The notes below the pieces were generated by a model. It was not told where the DNA came from. It saw nothing but the letters and a program-made list of their open reading frames with translations, and made no database searches. This document shows positions 11,701-22,413 of a DNA stretch of 64,000 nucleotides, in pieces. Position numbers and translations under genes: made by a program. Source of the DNA: Diphasiastrum complanatum (Eukaryota > Streptophyta > Lycopodiopsida > Lycopodiales > Lycopodiaceae); the NCBI GenBank assembly GCA_029204225.1, contig CM055102.1, positions 23,219,390-23,283,389 on the forward strand, given 5' to 3'. The first letter of the stretch is position 1. Each line of letters starts with the position of its first letter.

Positions 11701-12070
11701 AAAAATTTCGCTTTACACGACTACGCTACAGATTTTATAAAATTATTGACAAACAATGTCACAAATGTAGATTTGACTTGCATAGGATCTGGTTAGTATA
11801 TGTAAATTTGTTAAAACTTTTTTACTTTAGATAATTATGTTACAAATTTTTCAAAAAAAATTCCACTTTACATGACTACGCTACAAATTTTTTAAAATTA
11901 TTGACAAACAATTTCACAAATGTAGATTTGTCTTGCATAAGATCTGGTTAGTACATGTAAATTTCTTAAAGCTTTTTTACTTTACATAATTATGTTACAA
12001 ATGTTCCAAAAAAAATTGACAAGCAGATTCACGAAATGTGGATTTGTTTTGCATAATATTTGATTAGTAT
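11701..12070. repeat. Direct tandem duplication of about 155 bases, plus a partial third copy
   Basis: Units at about 11701-11854 and 11855-12008 share TTTACA.GACTACGCTACA, AAAATTATTGACAAACAAT and GATCTGGTTAGTA. A degenerate third unit follows to about 12070. No gene is seen. Confidence 0.75.
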
Positions 12071-12639
12071 AAGCATTCATAGTAGATTTTGATTAGTACA
12101 TGCATTAATATAATATATATGATACATTCGATGATATATTTAGTCTTCTTTTCAATCAAATAAGTTATCTCTTTTTAGTAAATTTCTGTTTGTTCTCGTT
12201 TCTAATTTTACAACTTCGCTCCATGATATAATATGCTAGTTCTATTTTACAGTTCTGATGCAATAATTATTAAAATAATAAGTTGTCTGAAATCTCAATT
12301 TCTCATTTTGTAACTAAAATCTCAATTGTTTTTTTTGCATGCATGGAATTTGTCAAAACAAAATCTCATATTTAATTTTTTGAAATATTTTGATATTGTA
12401 ATATGTTATTCGACTTTTTAAAACATTAGAGATGTTTCTGATAACTTAAGATTTTCAAAGATAATTATTTTGAGATCGAATTTCAGAATTTACAAACTAA
12501 TTACCTACGAAACACTAACATGATTATGAAAATTAAAATTATTTGTAACATACATGATTTGTTAATATTTTGCTATATAATTTTGTATGTTTAAATTAGT
12601 TTCAATATAATGATTAGGTTGTTTTTTGGCTTATAGATT

Positions 12640-13120
12640 TGTATGTCTAGAATTAAAAACATGTAATATCATACATTTTTTTTGTATGAGGTGGAAACCC
12701 CTCATGCATACAATATTGCGTATGTATGTTGGTGGAAAATCCAACAAAAGTACGTAATTTGTTCATTTTCTATCTTAGTTTCATATATTCGAACTTAGTA
12801 ACATAATATAATTATAAATGAAAAAAGTTATAATCTACATAACTAAATGTTAATAAAAAATGTACAAAATAGTATACATGGTGAGCTAGTACATGGTTAT
12901 TTTTATTTTGTTGCTCGATTTTGTATATTTGAATCTATTCTATTGAAATAGTTATAGATAGATAAAAATTATATTTAAATCTAAGTAATTAAGTACCAAA
13001 AAATTACTTAGTCGTTGATAGAAATGATATGTGATTTGTTTAGATGCTCGAAGAATATGTGATACACATAGAAATGAAATTTTTTATTTAGTTAATAATA
13101 TGTATTATTTATTATATATT
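12640..13120. repeat. Diverged third copy of the long tandem repeat
   Basis: GTATGTATGTTGGTGGAAAA near 12721 and ACATGGTTATTTTTATTTTG near 12891 repeat words of copies 1 and 2, but spacing and sequence have drifted. 12071-12639 is AT-rich with nothing recognised. Confidence 0.6.
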
Positions 13121-13744
13121 GCAATTATTGTGGAGAACATCCGGTTGGTTTATAACTACCACTTCTACGTGTTATTAGTTATTTTTCCAAACCACATTAC
13201 GTTGGATGTATTTCATTCGTGTTGTCAATGATTATATAATTTTTTTTATAATTTTAATATTGTGTAAACTTGATAATAGACAATTTAGTATCAATCACAG
13301 TACTGTGCTCGGATTGAATTGTTGCATATGAACAAAGTATAGTCTTGAATTCCAACCACCGTGTAGTGACAATTTAGAAGCTTGTTGTTCATATGACATT
13401 ACTAAGTCATGTATATTGTTTATGACTATCACGTGCGTAATATTACGGGAAAAAAATATAAACATCATATATATATTCTTATTACTTGAAGATGTTACTT
13501 TTGAAAACCGTTTAAATGATACAATATTAAAAAATAAATAAAAACAATATATATATTCTTATTATTTAATTATGTTGATTTTGAAAACTATTTAGATAAT
13601 ACAATAATTAAATTTTTTTTTTATAGCTTATAAATTTCAGACATTGAATAAAAACAATATATTATTATGAAATATACTTAGTTTCTGTATAAATACAATG
13701 TATTTTAATACTTTTGTAAATACTATTTTTACAATAATAAAAAT
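13121..13744. other. AT-rich spacer
   Basis: No gene, RNA or terminal repeat is seen. There is a short local duplication of ATATATATTCTTATTA at about 13468 and 13549. Confidence 0.5.
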
Positions 13745-14445
13745 TGTGAAGAATTGCCAAAAATTGGCAAATCTAGCTTGATCAATAACCATGTAGAATA
13801 GTGTAAATTGTGTACACAAGTGGGTCCCACACATGTGAGGCCATGATGCCACATGGGAAACCCATCCTAATGTAGGTTAGGTCAAGTCAAGAGAGTTGGT
13901 CATGTCTATTTGGTGGTCATCCCTACTTTATAGGACCTACACTTAAGTTTAAGGTGAAAATTTGACCAACTAGTTACCTACCAAGCATAACTCTAGGAAA
14001 TAGACTAGGGTTTCATTTTAGGTCAAGGAGAGTGAGTTAACTTCCTTATTACATGCTGGAAATCCACCTAACTTCAAGAAGGAAGTCGAATTTGCTATGT
14101 ATTCCCTCTCTCCATAGTGAGAAGATAGAAAATTTTCGGAGCTCATTGGCAATCTCAAGCTAGTTCACTATGTACATTGAGTTTTTGTGATCCAAATGAA
14201 ACCAAATCAATTTCTATTTGTTTCTCAGGTTGAAGGCCGTACTACAGCATGTAGTACACACGTGTGAGATCGGATTTCAATGTTTATCAATGCTTTTGAT
14301 TGTTAATGCTTGTTGTTTGTCAAATTGCCAATCTAGATCAACATTTTTGTGTCTAGTTTTTTGATAGATTGTTAAGCAAGCATCCAATCACTCTTGTGGA
14401 TCTTTTGTAGATCCATTTATGGTCCTAAAGTACAGTACTTTCACA
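13745..14445 (+). mobile_element. Solo LTR, 701 bases, with target duplication AAAAT
   Basis: Starts TGTGAAGAATTGCC and ends TACTTTCACA, flanked by AAAAT at 13740-13744 and 14446-14450. It resembles in orientation and word order the LTRs at 26580-27264 and 42545-43232 (shared GGCAAATCTAGC, AATCACTCTTGTGGATC, GGTCCT..AGTAC). There is no priming site or interior on either side, so it is the product of recombination between two LTRs. It ends 337 bases before the start codon of the RPA-like gene and could supply or disturb that gene's promoter. Confidence 0.9.
14239..14266. promoter_or_regulatory. Hairpin followed by a CACACGTGTG palindrome inside the solo LTR
   Basis: GTACTACA-GCA-TGTAGTAC (14239-14257) is a perfect 8-base inverted repeat with a 3-base loop. 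CACACGTGTG, a palindrome with a G-box core CACGTG, overlaps its end (14257-14266). Similar word pairs occur in other LTR families of this window. A role in transcription is inferred. Confidence 0.5.
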
Positions 14446-14782
14446 AAAATCATGATAACAAAGAATGCAAACCTATCGTGTAGCATTTAAAATATATTAA
14501 TTACGTACAACTTTTAGCTTAAATTCAACTAGTTTATGATTGGTTAAATTGTTTTGTTCATTCATTCATTTTCTTGTACAATCCCACGAATTTGTTTAAT
14601 ACCTTGATCTTGCAGATCTTGGCAATCAAAATATTAATAATAGTTTTCATGTACCGTGAAAAAAAAACCCACCATCTAAAATACATAAAATAATAAAGAA
14701 CATTCACAGTTTATTCTTTCCATATCAAGGGGGTCCTATAAACAAAGTACTATAATTATTTGCTATTGCAGGCCTATCACAA

Positions 14783-16462
14783 ATGGAACAAACCGGCGAT
14801 TCAGATGAGTTCAATGAACATGAAGCCCAAACAGGGGAACACCAATATAATGACGGTAGATACCATTTTGCAATTATAAAATCTACTTGTTTTTGACTAA
14901 ATTGCAAAAACTTTTTTTATTAAAAATACATGTATTTGTTCTCAACAGAAGAATTTGATCTTGAAGAACTCATTGAGCGAGAGAGGTACAAAGCTTTAAC
15001 AACATGCCATCTATATGTACATTGAAATGTATGTGTGTATGTGCATATACATATACACTCATACATATCCATGTGGCCATTTCGTTGTAACATTATATAA
15101 TAAAATTGATTATTTATTTTTATGCTTTTTGTAGAATGTCTTTCGACAAATCCACCTATTGCTAGTTACAATGATTGTGTACAGGGATCCATGAATGTAA
15201 GCCAAGAACCTAATTGTCGGGTATTGGGACAATTTTGGAACATATCTAATAGACTTGCATTGTTGCATATGCCATCAACTAGTAGTAGTGCATCGGCCGT
15301 GGTGTCCATTGTTGATCTACACCCGATAGATATAGATGCGTCGTTGATGTCAAAGAGAAAAACTTTTTGGGAATGTGGTGATGATAGTAAGCGTTTACGC
15401 ATTGATCATGATTCATCACTAGCCTCTCCAACAAATTCGCATCAAGTATTTGTTGCAGATATTGCACTTGGTCTATCTAATGTACATTTTGAGGGACAGA
15501 TACTTTGCAAATATGAAAATTTTATGATGAACAAGCCATACGCACGGTACTTGAAATTAGATTTTATAGACATGCATGAAGCTGGTACTGTCACGTTGTC
15601 AATTTACGAAACATACTACTGTGGCATTATAGATAAACTTGAAATTGGAAAATGTATTCGTATTGTTTACTTTGGAGTTGAAAAAAGGAATTTGCAAAAT
15701 GATTACGGGTCATGTAACTTCACCATGGTGTTCAGACAAAGTATCCAAATTGTTCATATTCGTACTTTGCCCATGGACGTGGCCTTTTTTCCCGAAATAT
15801 GTTTAGCAAATTTTCATGATGACTGCGTATATTTGTTGGCTGAGAACAAGGACATCCATAATTCAATGCTTTTAGGCACAATCGTTGTTGTTATCACTGA
15901 CATTGTTACACATCGTCGCTGCATGTTAACTGTTGCGGACGGTTTTGAGCAACAAGATCAAGCACATGTACATAAAAAAAAGTTTGTATTTGTTGCTTTT
16001 AATATATTGTACGCTTATATATCTATATATATTAACTTGGCACCGGATTTCACAGATAACATTTTGGGAGGACACACAAGTGACGTATAACAAAATCGTT
16101 GATGAATACCATAACAATCAATGGTACATGTATAGTATACGCAATTTGGGCATTTGGAAAAAGGCCAATCCATTCCAATTTACAGTGTCGCCAAAAACTA
16201 TTTTCGGCCACATTCCTTTTGGACAAATCAAAGCCCGATTACATACAGGTCATGAAGTGCACACTCGTGGAAACGACATTATGAAAGAGGTGAATTTCCT
16301 ATTTTTATAACATGGTAACTAGAAAAACCATAAAATATTTTTTTTAAATCAATGATACGTATTTTTAGTATATATTAGATTTTTTTTTATATACTTTACA
16401 TGTATTTATATGTGTTGTCTATGACTATGCAGGTAGTAGGACGATTACGGAAAACCGAATAA
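14783..16462 (+). CDS. RPA70-like single-stranded-DNA-binding OB-fold protein, five exons, 391 aa
   Basis: Exons 14783-14855, 14949-14985, 15166-15967, 16056-16289 and 16433-16462 join in frame with GT/AG introns to 391 codons and a TAA. The start gives a strongly acidic leader (DSDEFNEHEAQTGEH, then DEEFDLEELIERE). Residues about 135-225 look like the RPA70 DNA-binding domain A OB-fold: a hydrophobic strand LKLDFIDMHEAGTVTLSIYE, then IDKLEIGKCIRI. A second fold follows, with VVVITDIV, CMLTVADG and, across the third intron, ITFWEDTQ, which matches the domain-B strand of the family (VTLWG). The usual N-terminal interaction domain and the C-terminal zinc domain are absent, so it is short for RPA70. 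Such shortened proteins occur as host paralogues and as genes carried by Helitrons. No Helitron Rep or helicase is seen here. The left border of a Copia LTR lies only 40 bases after the stop. Confidence 0.75.
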
Positions 16463-16502
16463 AATGCGTCGTTTTTAGAATATGTTTGTATGGTATGCAA
16501 AC

Positions 16503-17202
16503 TAACAAAATTTTACAGCAAACTGAATTCCAATCAATCCTAAAAGTAACGGAGGATGCACAAATCAAACATCTAGATCCAAACTATGAGCTAGAATCAA
16601 GACTAGTTAATAAAACTAGCAAATTTGGCATTCAACTCAACATTAGGCACATAGATTTGATCAAATGAACCAAAGTAAAGTACAACAAGCTTCTTAAAAC
16701 TGTAAACAGGTTCAGTACCTTCCAATCCAAGCAATTAATGCATAAAAACACTCACATCCAATAGTTAGAACTTGCCATCAAAAGAGAATGATGATAGAAG
16801 TAGGAAAACTCAATTTTTTTTCATATTTAGATGGAGATCCCGTCATACATTTATACATTTCAAGCTTGGATCTGAACGTTTTAGGGCCTATATGTACTTA
16901 TCATAACCTAACCATAACATCTAACCTAATAGGTCATTGGATCCACCCTAATATGGGGTCAAGATCTCAAGATCCAAAAACAACGTAAAACATGCTATTT
17001 TTATCTCCTAGAATTTCTCTAGCTTATCTAAGCACACTTTGGCCTAATTTCAAAGATGCTATCACAATGTAATATGAGGAATGAAGTCTTGGGAAATCAT
17101 ACTATTCTATTTGGCATGTGTGGCATCTATTTACATGGCCATCTTGCCAATTACAATGCATGTGACCAAAATTGGTCAAGCTAGGATTGTGAAATTTCAA
17201 CA
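16503..17202 (-). repeat. LTR (B type) at the 3' end of the chimeric element
   Basis: About 700 bases matching 41500-42197 in inverse orientation (end GAAATTTCAACA at 17202, inner words AAAGTACA.CAAGCTT and TCCAATCCAAGCAATTAATGCATAAA). A pyrimidine-rich tract CTCCGCCTCAC follows at 17203, the complement of a polypurine tract. The left end is set from the similarity of the two copies and may be off by a few bases. Confidence 0.75.
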
Positions 17203-17429
17203 CTCCGCCTCACAATTTAGCTTGATGAGACTATCCTGGATCAATAATAATTACATGCTTAAAAACAACATAATTAACAAGTTCTTGATGTATGTAGTGA
17301 GTATGATCACTCATTACAATAAAAACATAATTTAAACTCCAAGTTGTCAAATGTAGTGAGAGAGCTCCATAAAGGTTGTCTTCAAGTCCAAGCTTTGTCT
17401 TTGGTAGGTTGTTGAATGATCACCTTGGG

Positions 17430-18437
17430 CTAAAAAATGTGAGTCTCTTCCTCAAAATAAACATGAAAAATAGTAGCTTTCCATAAGATCCAACTTTTGT
17501 ATGAAGCACATACAATCAAAGTTTGAGATATCACCATCTTGACTTTATCCACCAAAACAATGAACTCCAACTTGGCATCCTTCCAATGAAGGTATTCTTT
17601 TCTTGGAAATTCAAGAGTGAATGGATCACAAGATGAGGCCTTTGAATACATATTTGAAACTCCAATCAAAGTAGTAATGATCACTATTTCATCATCATAA
17701 GATATAGGATGAGAAACAATGTTCATACTAGCATCATCAAAGGACTTTGTCAAATACAAGACATCAAACACAAAATAAGATGAGTAAAGGGATATATGGA
17801 TAAACTTCCTTGCTGATCCTTTCTCTTTACCCAAACCTTCATATTGATGTAGATTCAGGTCTCTTTTGCCTTGAGACAAGTGCTCCTTATCGGGTTCCTC
17901 CTTGATGTCTTTTTTCTTCATCATGCTCACTCCCTCTTGGTGTTGATGATGAAAACATGGATCCAAACCATGATCTTCTTCAAGACTCTCAAGGACTTTG
18001 TTTTCAAGTCTCCAAACATGAATGTTCTCATTCTCAATATGATCTTTCAAGTCAACAAAACAATCACCAAGATTATTTACACCAAATTTACTAGTCCACA
18101 ATTGCTTACCACTAGCAATTTGCATTACATACTTGTTGAACTTGAAACTAATGAGGCCAAATACACTTGTATGGATATAAGTGTCCTTCAAGGATGATTC
18201 ACTTACTCTCATACAAGGTTCACAATTTGCCTCTTTGAAAATGAAGTCAAAATCTTTCAACTTATAAATGAAAATGTCATGCTTACTTCTAGCACACTCA
18301 AGAGTAAGTAGATATGACAACCACCTTTCATTCCATACTTCAGAATTCAAATGGACTTCATTACAAAACTCAGCAAATGAAGTACAAAATGTACGCCCTT
18401 TTCCAACTTGCCTTTCCTTGTCCACAAAAATGAGCAT
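17430..18437 (-). CDS. X module ORF of unknown function, 335 aa
   Basis: Nearly the same protein as the C-terminal part of the ORF at 39711-41471, differing by scattered substitutions and a four-residue gap. I do not recognise the family. Visible features are a Cys-containing N-terminal part (FCTSFAEFCNEV), SESSLKDTYIH, SGKQLWTSKFGVNNLGD, a His/Gln patch HHQHQEGV, a basic-acidic stretch ending in KEKGSARK, then alternating hydrophobic strands up to FHVYFEEETHIF. No gag, zinc-knuckle, DSG, D,D,E or YxDD motif is seen. On the minus strand it directly follows, in frame, a reverse-transcriptase scrap that ends in a TAG where relatives have Trp. The ATG chosen is the one shared with the other copy. 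Whether it is translated is unknown. Confidence 0.6.
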   Translation of the reverse strand: MLIFVDKERQVGKGRTFCTSFAEFCNEVHLNSEVWNERWLSYLLTLECARSKHDIFIYKLKDFDFIFKEANCEPCMRVSESSLKDTYIHTSVFGLISFKFNKYVMQIASGKQLWTSKFGVNNLGDCFVDLKDHIENENIHVWRLENKVLESLEEDHGLDPCFHHQHQEGVSMMKKKDIKEEPDKEHLSQGKRDLNLHQYEGLGKEKGSARKFIHISLYSSYFVFDVLYLTKSFDDASMNIVSHPISYDDEIVIITTLIGVSNMYSKASSCDPFTLEFPRKEYLHWKDAKLEFIVLVDKVKMVISQTLIVCASYKSWILWKATIFHVYFEEETHIF

Positions 18438-18443
18438 TGATAG

Positions 18444-18899
18444 CTAGATCAAGGAGTCAATAAGAATTCTATATAATTTGATGTCCTCAAAGGATGCTTC
18501 ATCACAACCAATAGGTGCTTTTACATGTTGCTCCATTGGTGTCACAATGCCTTTACAATTCTTCATTCCAAATCTATCTAGGATGGATGTAGCATATTTA
18601 GATTGACAAATGAAGCTAAAATCACATCCTCTAATAACCTCTATTCCAAGAATGAAGCTTAATAGGCCGCGATCTACCATCTTAAACTCTTTTGCTAATG
18701 CAATTTTTACATCTCTAATTCCTTCTAGATCATTACCACTCAAGATAATGTCATCTACATACAAGACAAGAATAATGATCATGCCATCATAAAATCTTAT
18801 GTACAATGATGGATCATAGGCACTCATTACAAAATTGATGAAAATGAGAAAAGAGTTTAGCCTAGAGTACCATGCTCTAGGTGCACAAATAGTTAGCAC
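18444..18899 (-). pseudogene. Copia reverse transcriptase fragment
   Basis: Begins at APRAWYSRLNSF and includes the catalytic YVDDI motif and CQSKYATSILDRF, then LYRILIDSLI and a stop. This is the middle and end of a Copia reverse transcriptase; the N-terminal third is missing. Upstream on the minus strand it abuts the integrase segment at ANYLC with a one-base frame change, an internal deletion that removed the integrase C-terminus, linker and start of RT. Downstream it runs into the X module. Confidence 0.85.
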
Positions 18900-20106
18900 A
18901 AGTTATTGCTTGACCCCAAAATGGTTTGGATAGAGAAGCATCTAGCCTTAAGGCCTTAGCACACTCACAAAGAGATCTATTTTTTCTCTCACTCACTCCA
19001 TTTTGTTGAGGGGTGTATGGACATGACAACTCCCTCTTTATGCCATTAGAACTACAAAAGTCAATCAACTTATTGGAGATACATTCACCTCCATTATCAC
19101 TCCTTAATACCTTAATCTTGGTACTAAGTTGATTTTCTACCAAAGTCTTGAACTTTACAAAAGAATCAAACACGATTGATTTGCTAGACAAGAGGTACAT
19201 CCAACAAAATCTAGAATAGTCATCAATGAAGATTACATAGTGCTTGGCACCACCATTAGACTCATGTGAAAAACTATGAACATACAAATGGATGAGTTGA
19301 AGAGGAGAGTTTGATCTTGATGTAGATCTTGAGAAGGGTAGTTTGTGAGCCTTTGAGAGGCTGCATGCTTCACATCTCTTCCCACACTTTGACAAATGCC
19401 TGAGGAGTCCAACTGCAAGCTCCTTTGCTACCATAGATTCCATGGCTTTGTAGTTGGGGTGGCCCAACCTTTTGTGCCACAGTTCCACCTTTGATAACTC
19501 CACCTTTGCCAAGTTAACACTCTCCACTGCAACATTAGCATCAAGCTTAAACAATCTACCTTGTTTAAAGCCTTTGACTATACATTCATCATTTCTAAGG
19601 ATGGAACAAACTCCATGCTTAAATTGTACATCTAGGCCATTATCCATTAACACCCCAACACTAAGCAAATTCCTGGTTAACTTAGGAACATAAAGAACAT
19701 TATGAAGATTCATCCTTTTGGATGATCTAACATACAAGGGAATTATCTTACATTTTTGACTACTTGCAGTATAGATTGATCTATGTAAATCATTGTAAGA
19801 AAGTAAAGTGGAGAATATGTCCTTTTGATATGTCATGTGGGAACTAGCCCCACTATGAATCCAGCAAGAATCACAGGTGTTGCACTTGGATGATGGTGGT
19901 TTTTTGGAAACCATCAAGGATGACTCTTCATCCTCCTCCTCCTCCTTATGTGCAATGTTGATTTGTTTGCTCTCTTGTGCCTTCTTGTTCTTGAGACATT
20001 CTGATGCAAAATGTCCTTTCTTTCCACAGAGAAAACATTTGTACTTGGATTTGTCTTTGATCTTGCCCTTTGAGCTTGAAGCCTCATCCTCCTGCTTGGT
20101 CTCCTT
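18877..20106 (-). pseudogene. Copia gag end, protease and integrase of the chimeric element
   Basis: From the nested insertion leftward: a zinc knuckle CFLCGKKGHFASEC, a protease with WIHSGASSHM, the pre-integrase WHKRLGHPNYKAM...CEAC, and the integrase core with SDNGGE and SERKNR. Two catalytic residues are changed. The protease DSG is HSG (codon at 19855-19857), also seen in the sister copy at 45265-45267. The first integrase Asp (LDVH in relatives) is Tyr (LYVH). The frame ends at ANYLCT where the deletion joins RT. The protein could not mature or integrate itself. Confidence 0.9.
20102..20106. repeat. Target duplication TCCTT (left) of the nested 20107-25267 element
   Basis: TCCTT at 20102-20106 recurs at 25268-25272. 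Removing the insertion and one TCCTT rejoins the gag reading frame of the host element (HFK-ETKQ). Confidence 0.93.
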
Positions 20107-20847
20107 TGTGAAGAATTGAAAAAGATTATCTATGTTAGATATAGGGGTCTTATGTTTTTTTTTTACATCAAGCATCTAGGTGTAAGATGTTGATAGGAAT
20201 TAATTTGGCATAGATGGCAAATTATGCATTTCCACTTGTAATGCCACTATTGAGCCAAAATAGAGTAAGAGGCTAAACACTTGCTAATTAGAGTGTAGAC
20301 AAGTGTAAAGTTTTTGTTTGATGAATTCCAAGAGGTCCAATAGGATTTAGAGGTGGAACCTTGTGAGGTCCAATAGGAAATTGAGGTGTGCTTGAATATA
20401 GTCCAATAGAATTAAGAGGTGCATAGATCAATGATCCAATAGGATCAAGAGGTGACAAAATATGGTCCAATCATAGTTAAGCATAGTGGTAGCTCGTGGA
20501 CCTACTAGTATCATTGTACTCCTCATTTTGAATGTAATTGATTTGGTGATTTCATGGATTTTGTGAGTTATTGGATTTCTAGCTTTCTCTCTCTACTCGA
20601 AAGCTCATGATGCATTTTCTCTCTCTACCTGAGGAGAGCAGCTTGTTTTTACTTAGATTATTTTTTGAATACTTCCCACACATGTGAGTGAGAGTTGGAA
20701 GTGATTGAATGCATGTAGTAGTGTGTTTTTGCCATAGGATTCAAGATTAATCTTGAATCTCAATCTACTCTTGATCTTGGTGCATCTACACACCTTAGGA
20801 GATCACGAGTACATGTAGTGGACAGTCCACACGTGTGAAATTCAACA
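20107..20847 (+). repeat. 5' LTR of the nested element
   Basis: TGTGAAGAATTG start and GAAATTCAACA end. It contains repeated AGGTCCAATAGGA words (about 20334-20445) and a CACACGTGTG palindrome 15 bases before its end. Confidence 0.93.
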
Positions 20848-20861
20848 TGGTATCAGAGCCC
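20848..20861 (+). promoter_or_regulatory. Primer-binding site (initiator Met tRNA)
   Basis: TGGTATCAGAGCCC directly follows the LTR. Confidence 0.9.
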
Positions 20862-21603
20862 ACCTAAGGTTACCATGCATTTTGATCCATCTAAGTGAAA
20901 AATTTTCATCAATCTTGAGCTAGAAGTTGTCAAGGCCCATTTTCCTAGCTATCTTGTTCAATCTTGGATCAAAAGAGATCAAAAGGACATTGATTGGGTC
21001 TGACCTGGTACTGTACGGAATTAAGTGCTCATACACGTGTGAGGAACATCCAATTTCAGTTTGGAAGTTCTCTCTCATGTTTGATCCATTTATCTTGCTT
21101 GATAGCTTGTTTCGAAGCTATTTTTGTCTAGTTTCTGTTGCAATCAGTTTTATTCCATTTGGTTGAGCCAATCAAAAGTTATAAGCTTTTGAAGAGGGTT
21201 AGGTAGGGCACCTAGACCTGGGTGGACACATTTGGTTTGGTCAAGAGATTGCTTGGTTGATCCAAAATCACAGTTGTATGCTTGCCAATCTCATCTATAT
21301 GTGATCTAGGCACTGTTTTGAGATCTTAGCCATTTTGTTTCATGCAATATCATTGTATTTGAGTCAAATTTGGTTTCTTAGTGTATTTCACACGTGCTAA
21401 GAGTGTTAGATCCTAACTTTGCCTATACTCCATCATTTGATGTGAAATAGATCTTGTTTTAGAGAGATTTGAGTAGCTAGTGAGAATCAATTCACAAAAT
21501 GTTTTAAGATCTTTCATAGGAGGAGATAGTACTCAATTATTGGATCCTATTGAAAGTGTGTAACAATATTTATTGTTCATCATTTGAGTTTTCTTCACTT
21601 CAA

Positions 21604-22413
21604 ATGTCTTCAATGGGTTCATCCTTGTTGGAACCAAGTGAAAGATTGACCACTTCAAATTATTCAATTTGAAAAATGAGGATGGAGTCCATCTTGATCC
21701 TTCAAGGCGTGATGGACATAGTTCTTGGCCTTGAAGAAGAACCACAAGTTCTTCAAGAGGTTCAAAAATACAAAAAGAGAGCTAGGATGGCTCTCCACTA
21801 CATTAAGATGAATGTCTCTAATGAGATATTGAGGGAGATAGGTACTTGTACAACAGCCAAAGAAGCTTGGGATTGTCTCAAGACTATCTATGAGGCTAAG
21901 AATACCTCTAGGCTTCTCACTCTTAGGAATCAAATCTTTCAAAGTAGCCAAAAGAGTGATGAGAGTGCATCTAGTTATGTTTTGAGAGTAAAAGATATTC
22001 ATAGAGAGCTTGCTTGTATTGGTGATTCCATCAATCAAAATGAGCTAGTTCAAGTCATTCTCAATGGCTTGAGAAGTGAATTTGATAACCTTGTCCAATC
22101 CTATGCCATTAAGGAGGAGCTACCAATTTTGGAGGCTCTCCAAAGTGTGCTAATTTCAGAAGAATCAAGACAAGAGTACAAGCTCTTGAGGATGGACAAG
22201 CTTTCTCTCACTCATAATGATGGCAAAGCTCTCTTTGCCAATGATAAGCACAAAGAGAGGAGCAAGAACCAACATCAACAATCCTCAAGCAATGACAAAG
22301 TCAAATCCAAAGACAAAGATGAGGAGGAAGATGATTCCTCCAATGCTTCATCATCCAAGCTCAAGAAGAAGAAGAAGATCAAGTGCTTTTATGTGAATGT
22401 GCAAAATCTATGA
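21604..22413 (+). pseudogene. Copia gag, stop near the N-terminus, zinc knuckle lost
   Basis: The true start is probably ATG 21604 (SERLTTSNYSI as in relatives). A TGA at 21670-21672 stands where the intact copies have TGG (Trp of SIWKVRMES). The frame is then open from 21676 and shows the Copia gag core (ALHYIKMNVS, AKEAWDCLKTIYE, NELVQVILNGL). It ends in a Lys-rich stretch and KCFYV where relatives have the CCHC knuckle. The next bases belong to the end of integrase, so knuckle, protease and integrase core are deleted. Gag would form the particle shell; this copy is defective. Confidence 0.85.

Noticed and set aside
14783-16462. Helitron as the carrier of the RPA-like gene
   Set aside because: No Rep/helicase, no TC...CTRR ends and no terminal hairpin noticed nearby; kept only as an alternative.
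17430-18437. X module as an env-like ORF of a Sirevirus-type Copia
   Set aside because: Env-like ORFs lie after an intact RT-RNase H and usually show membrane spans. Here X replaces RT and has no clear signal peptide or span. Not excluded, but not supported.
18610-20119. Plus-strand ORFs across the chimeric element (and likewise 44879-45748)
   Set aside because: Exact reverse shadows of gag-pol; Ser/Leu-rich translation of the opposite strand.
20107-20175. N-terminal residues MLDVKKKHKTPISN of the integrase ORF
   Set aside because: They are translated from the end of the nested LTR and are an accident of the insertion, not part of gag.
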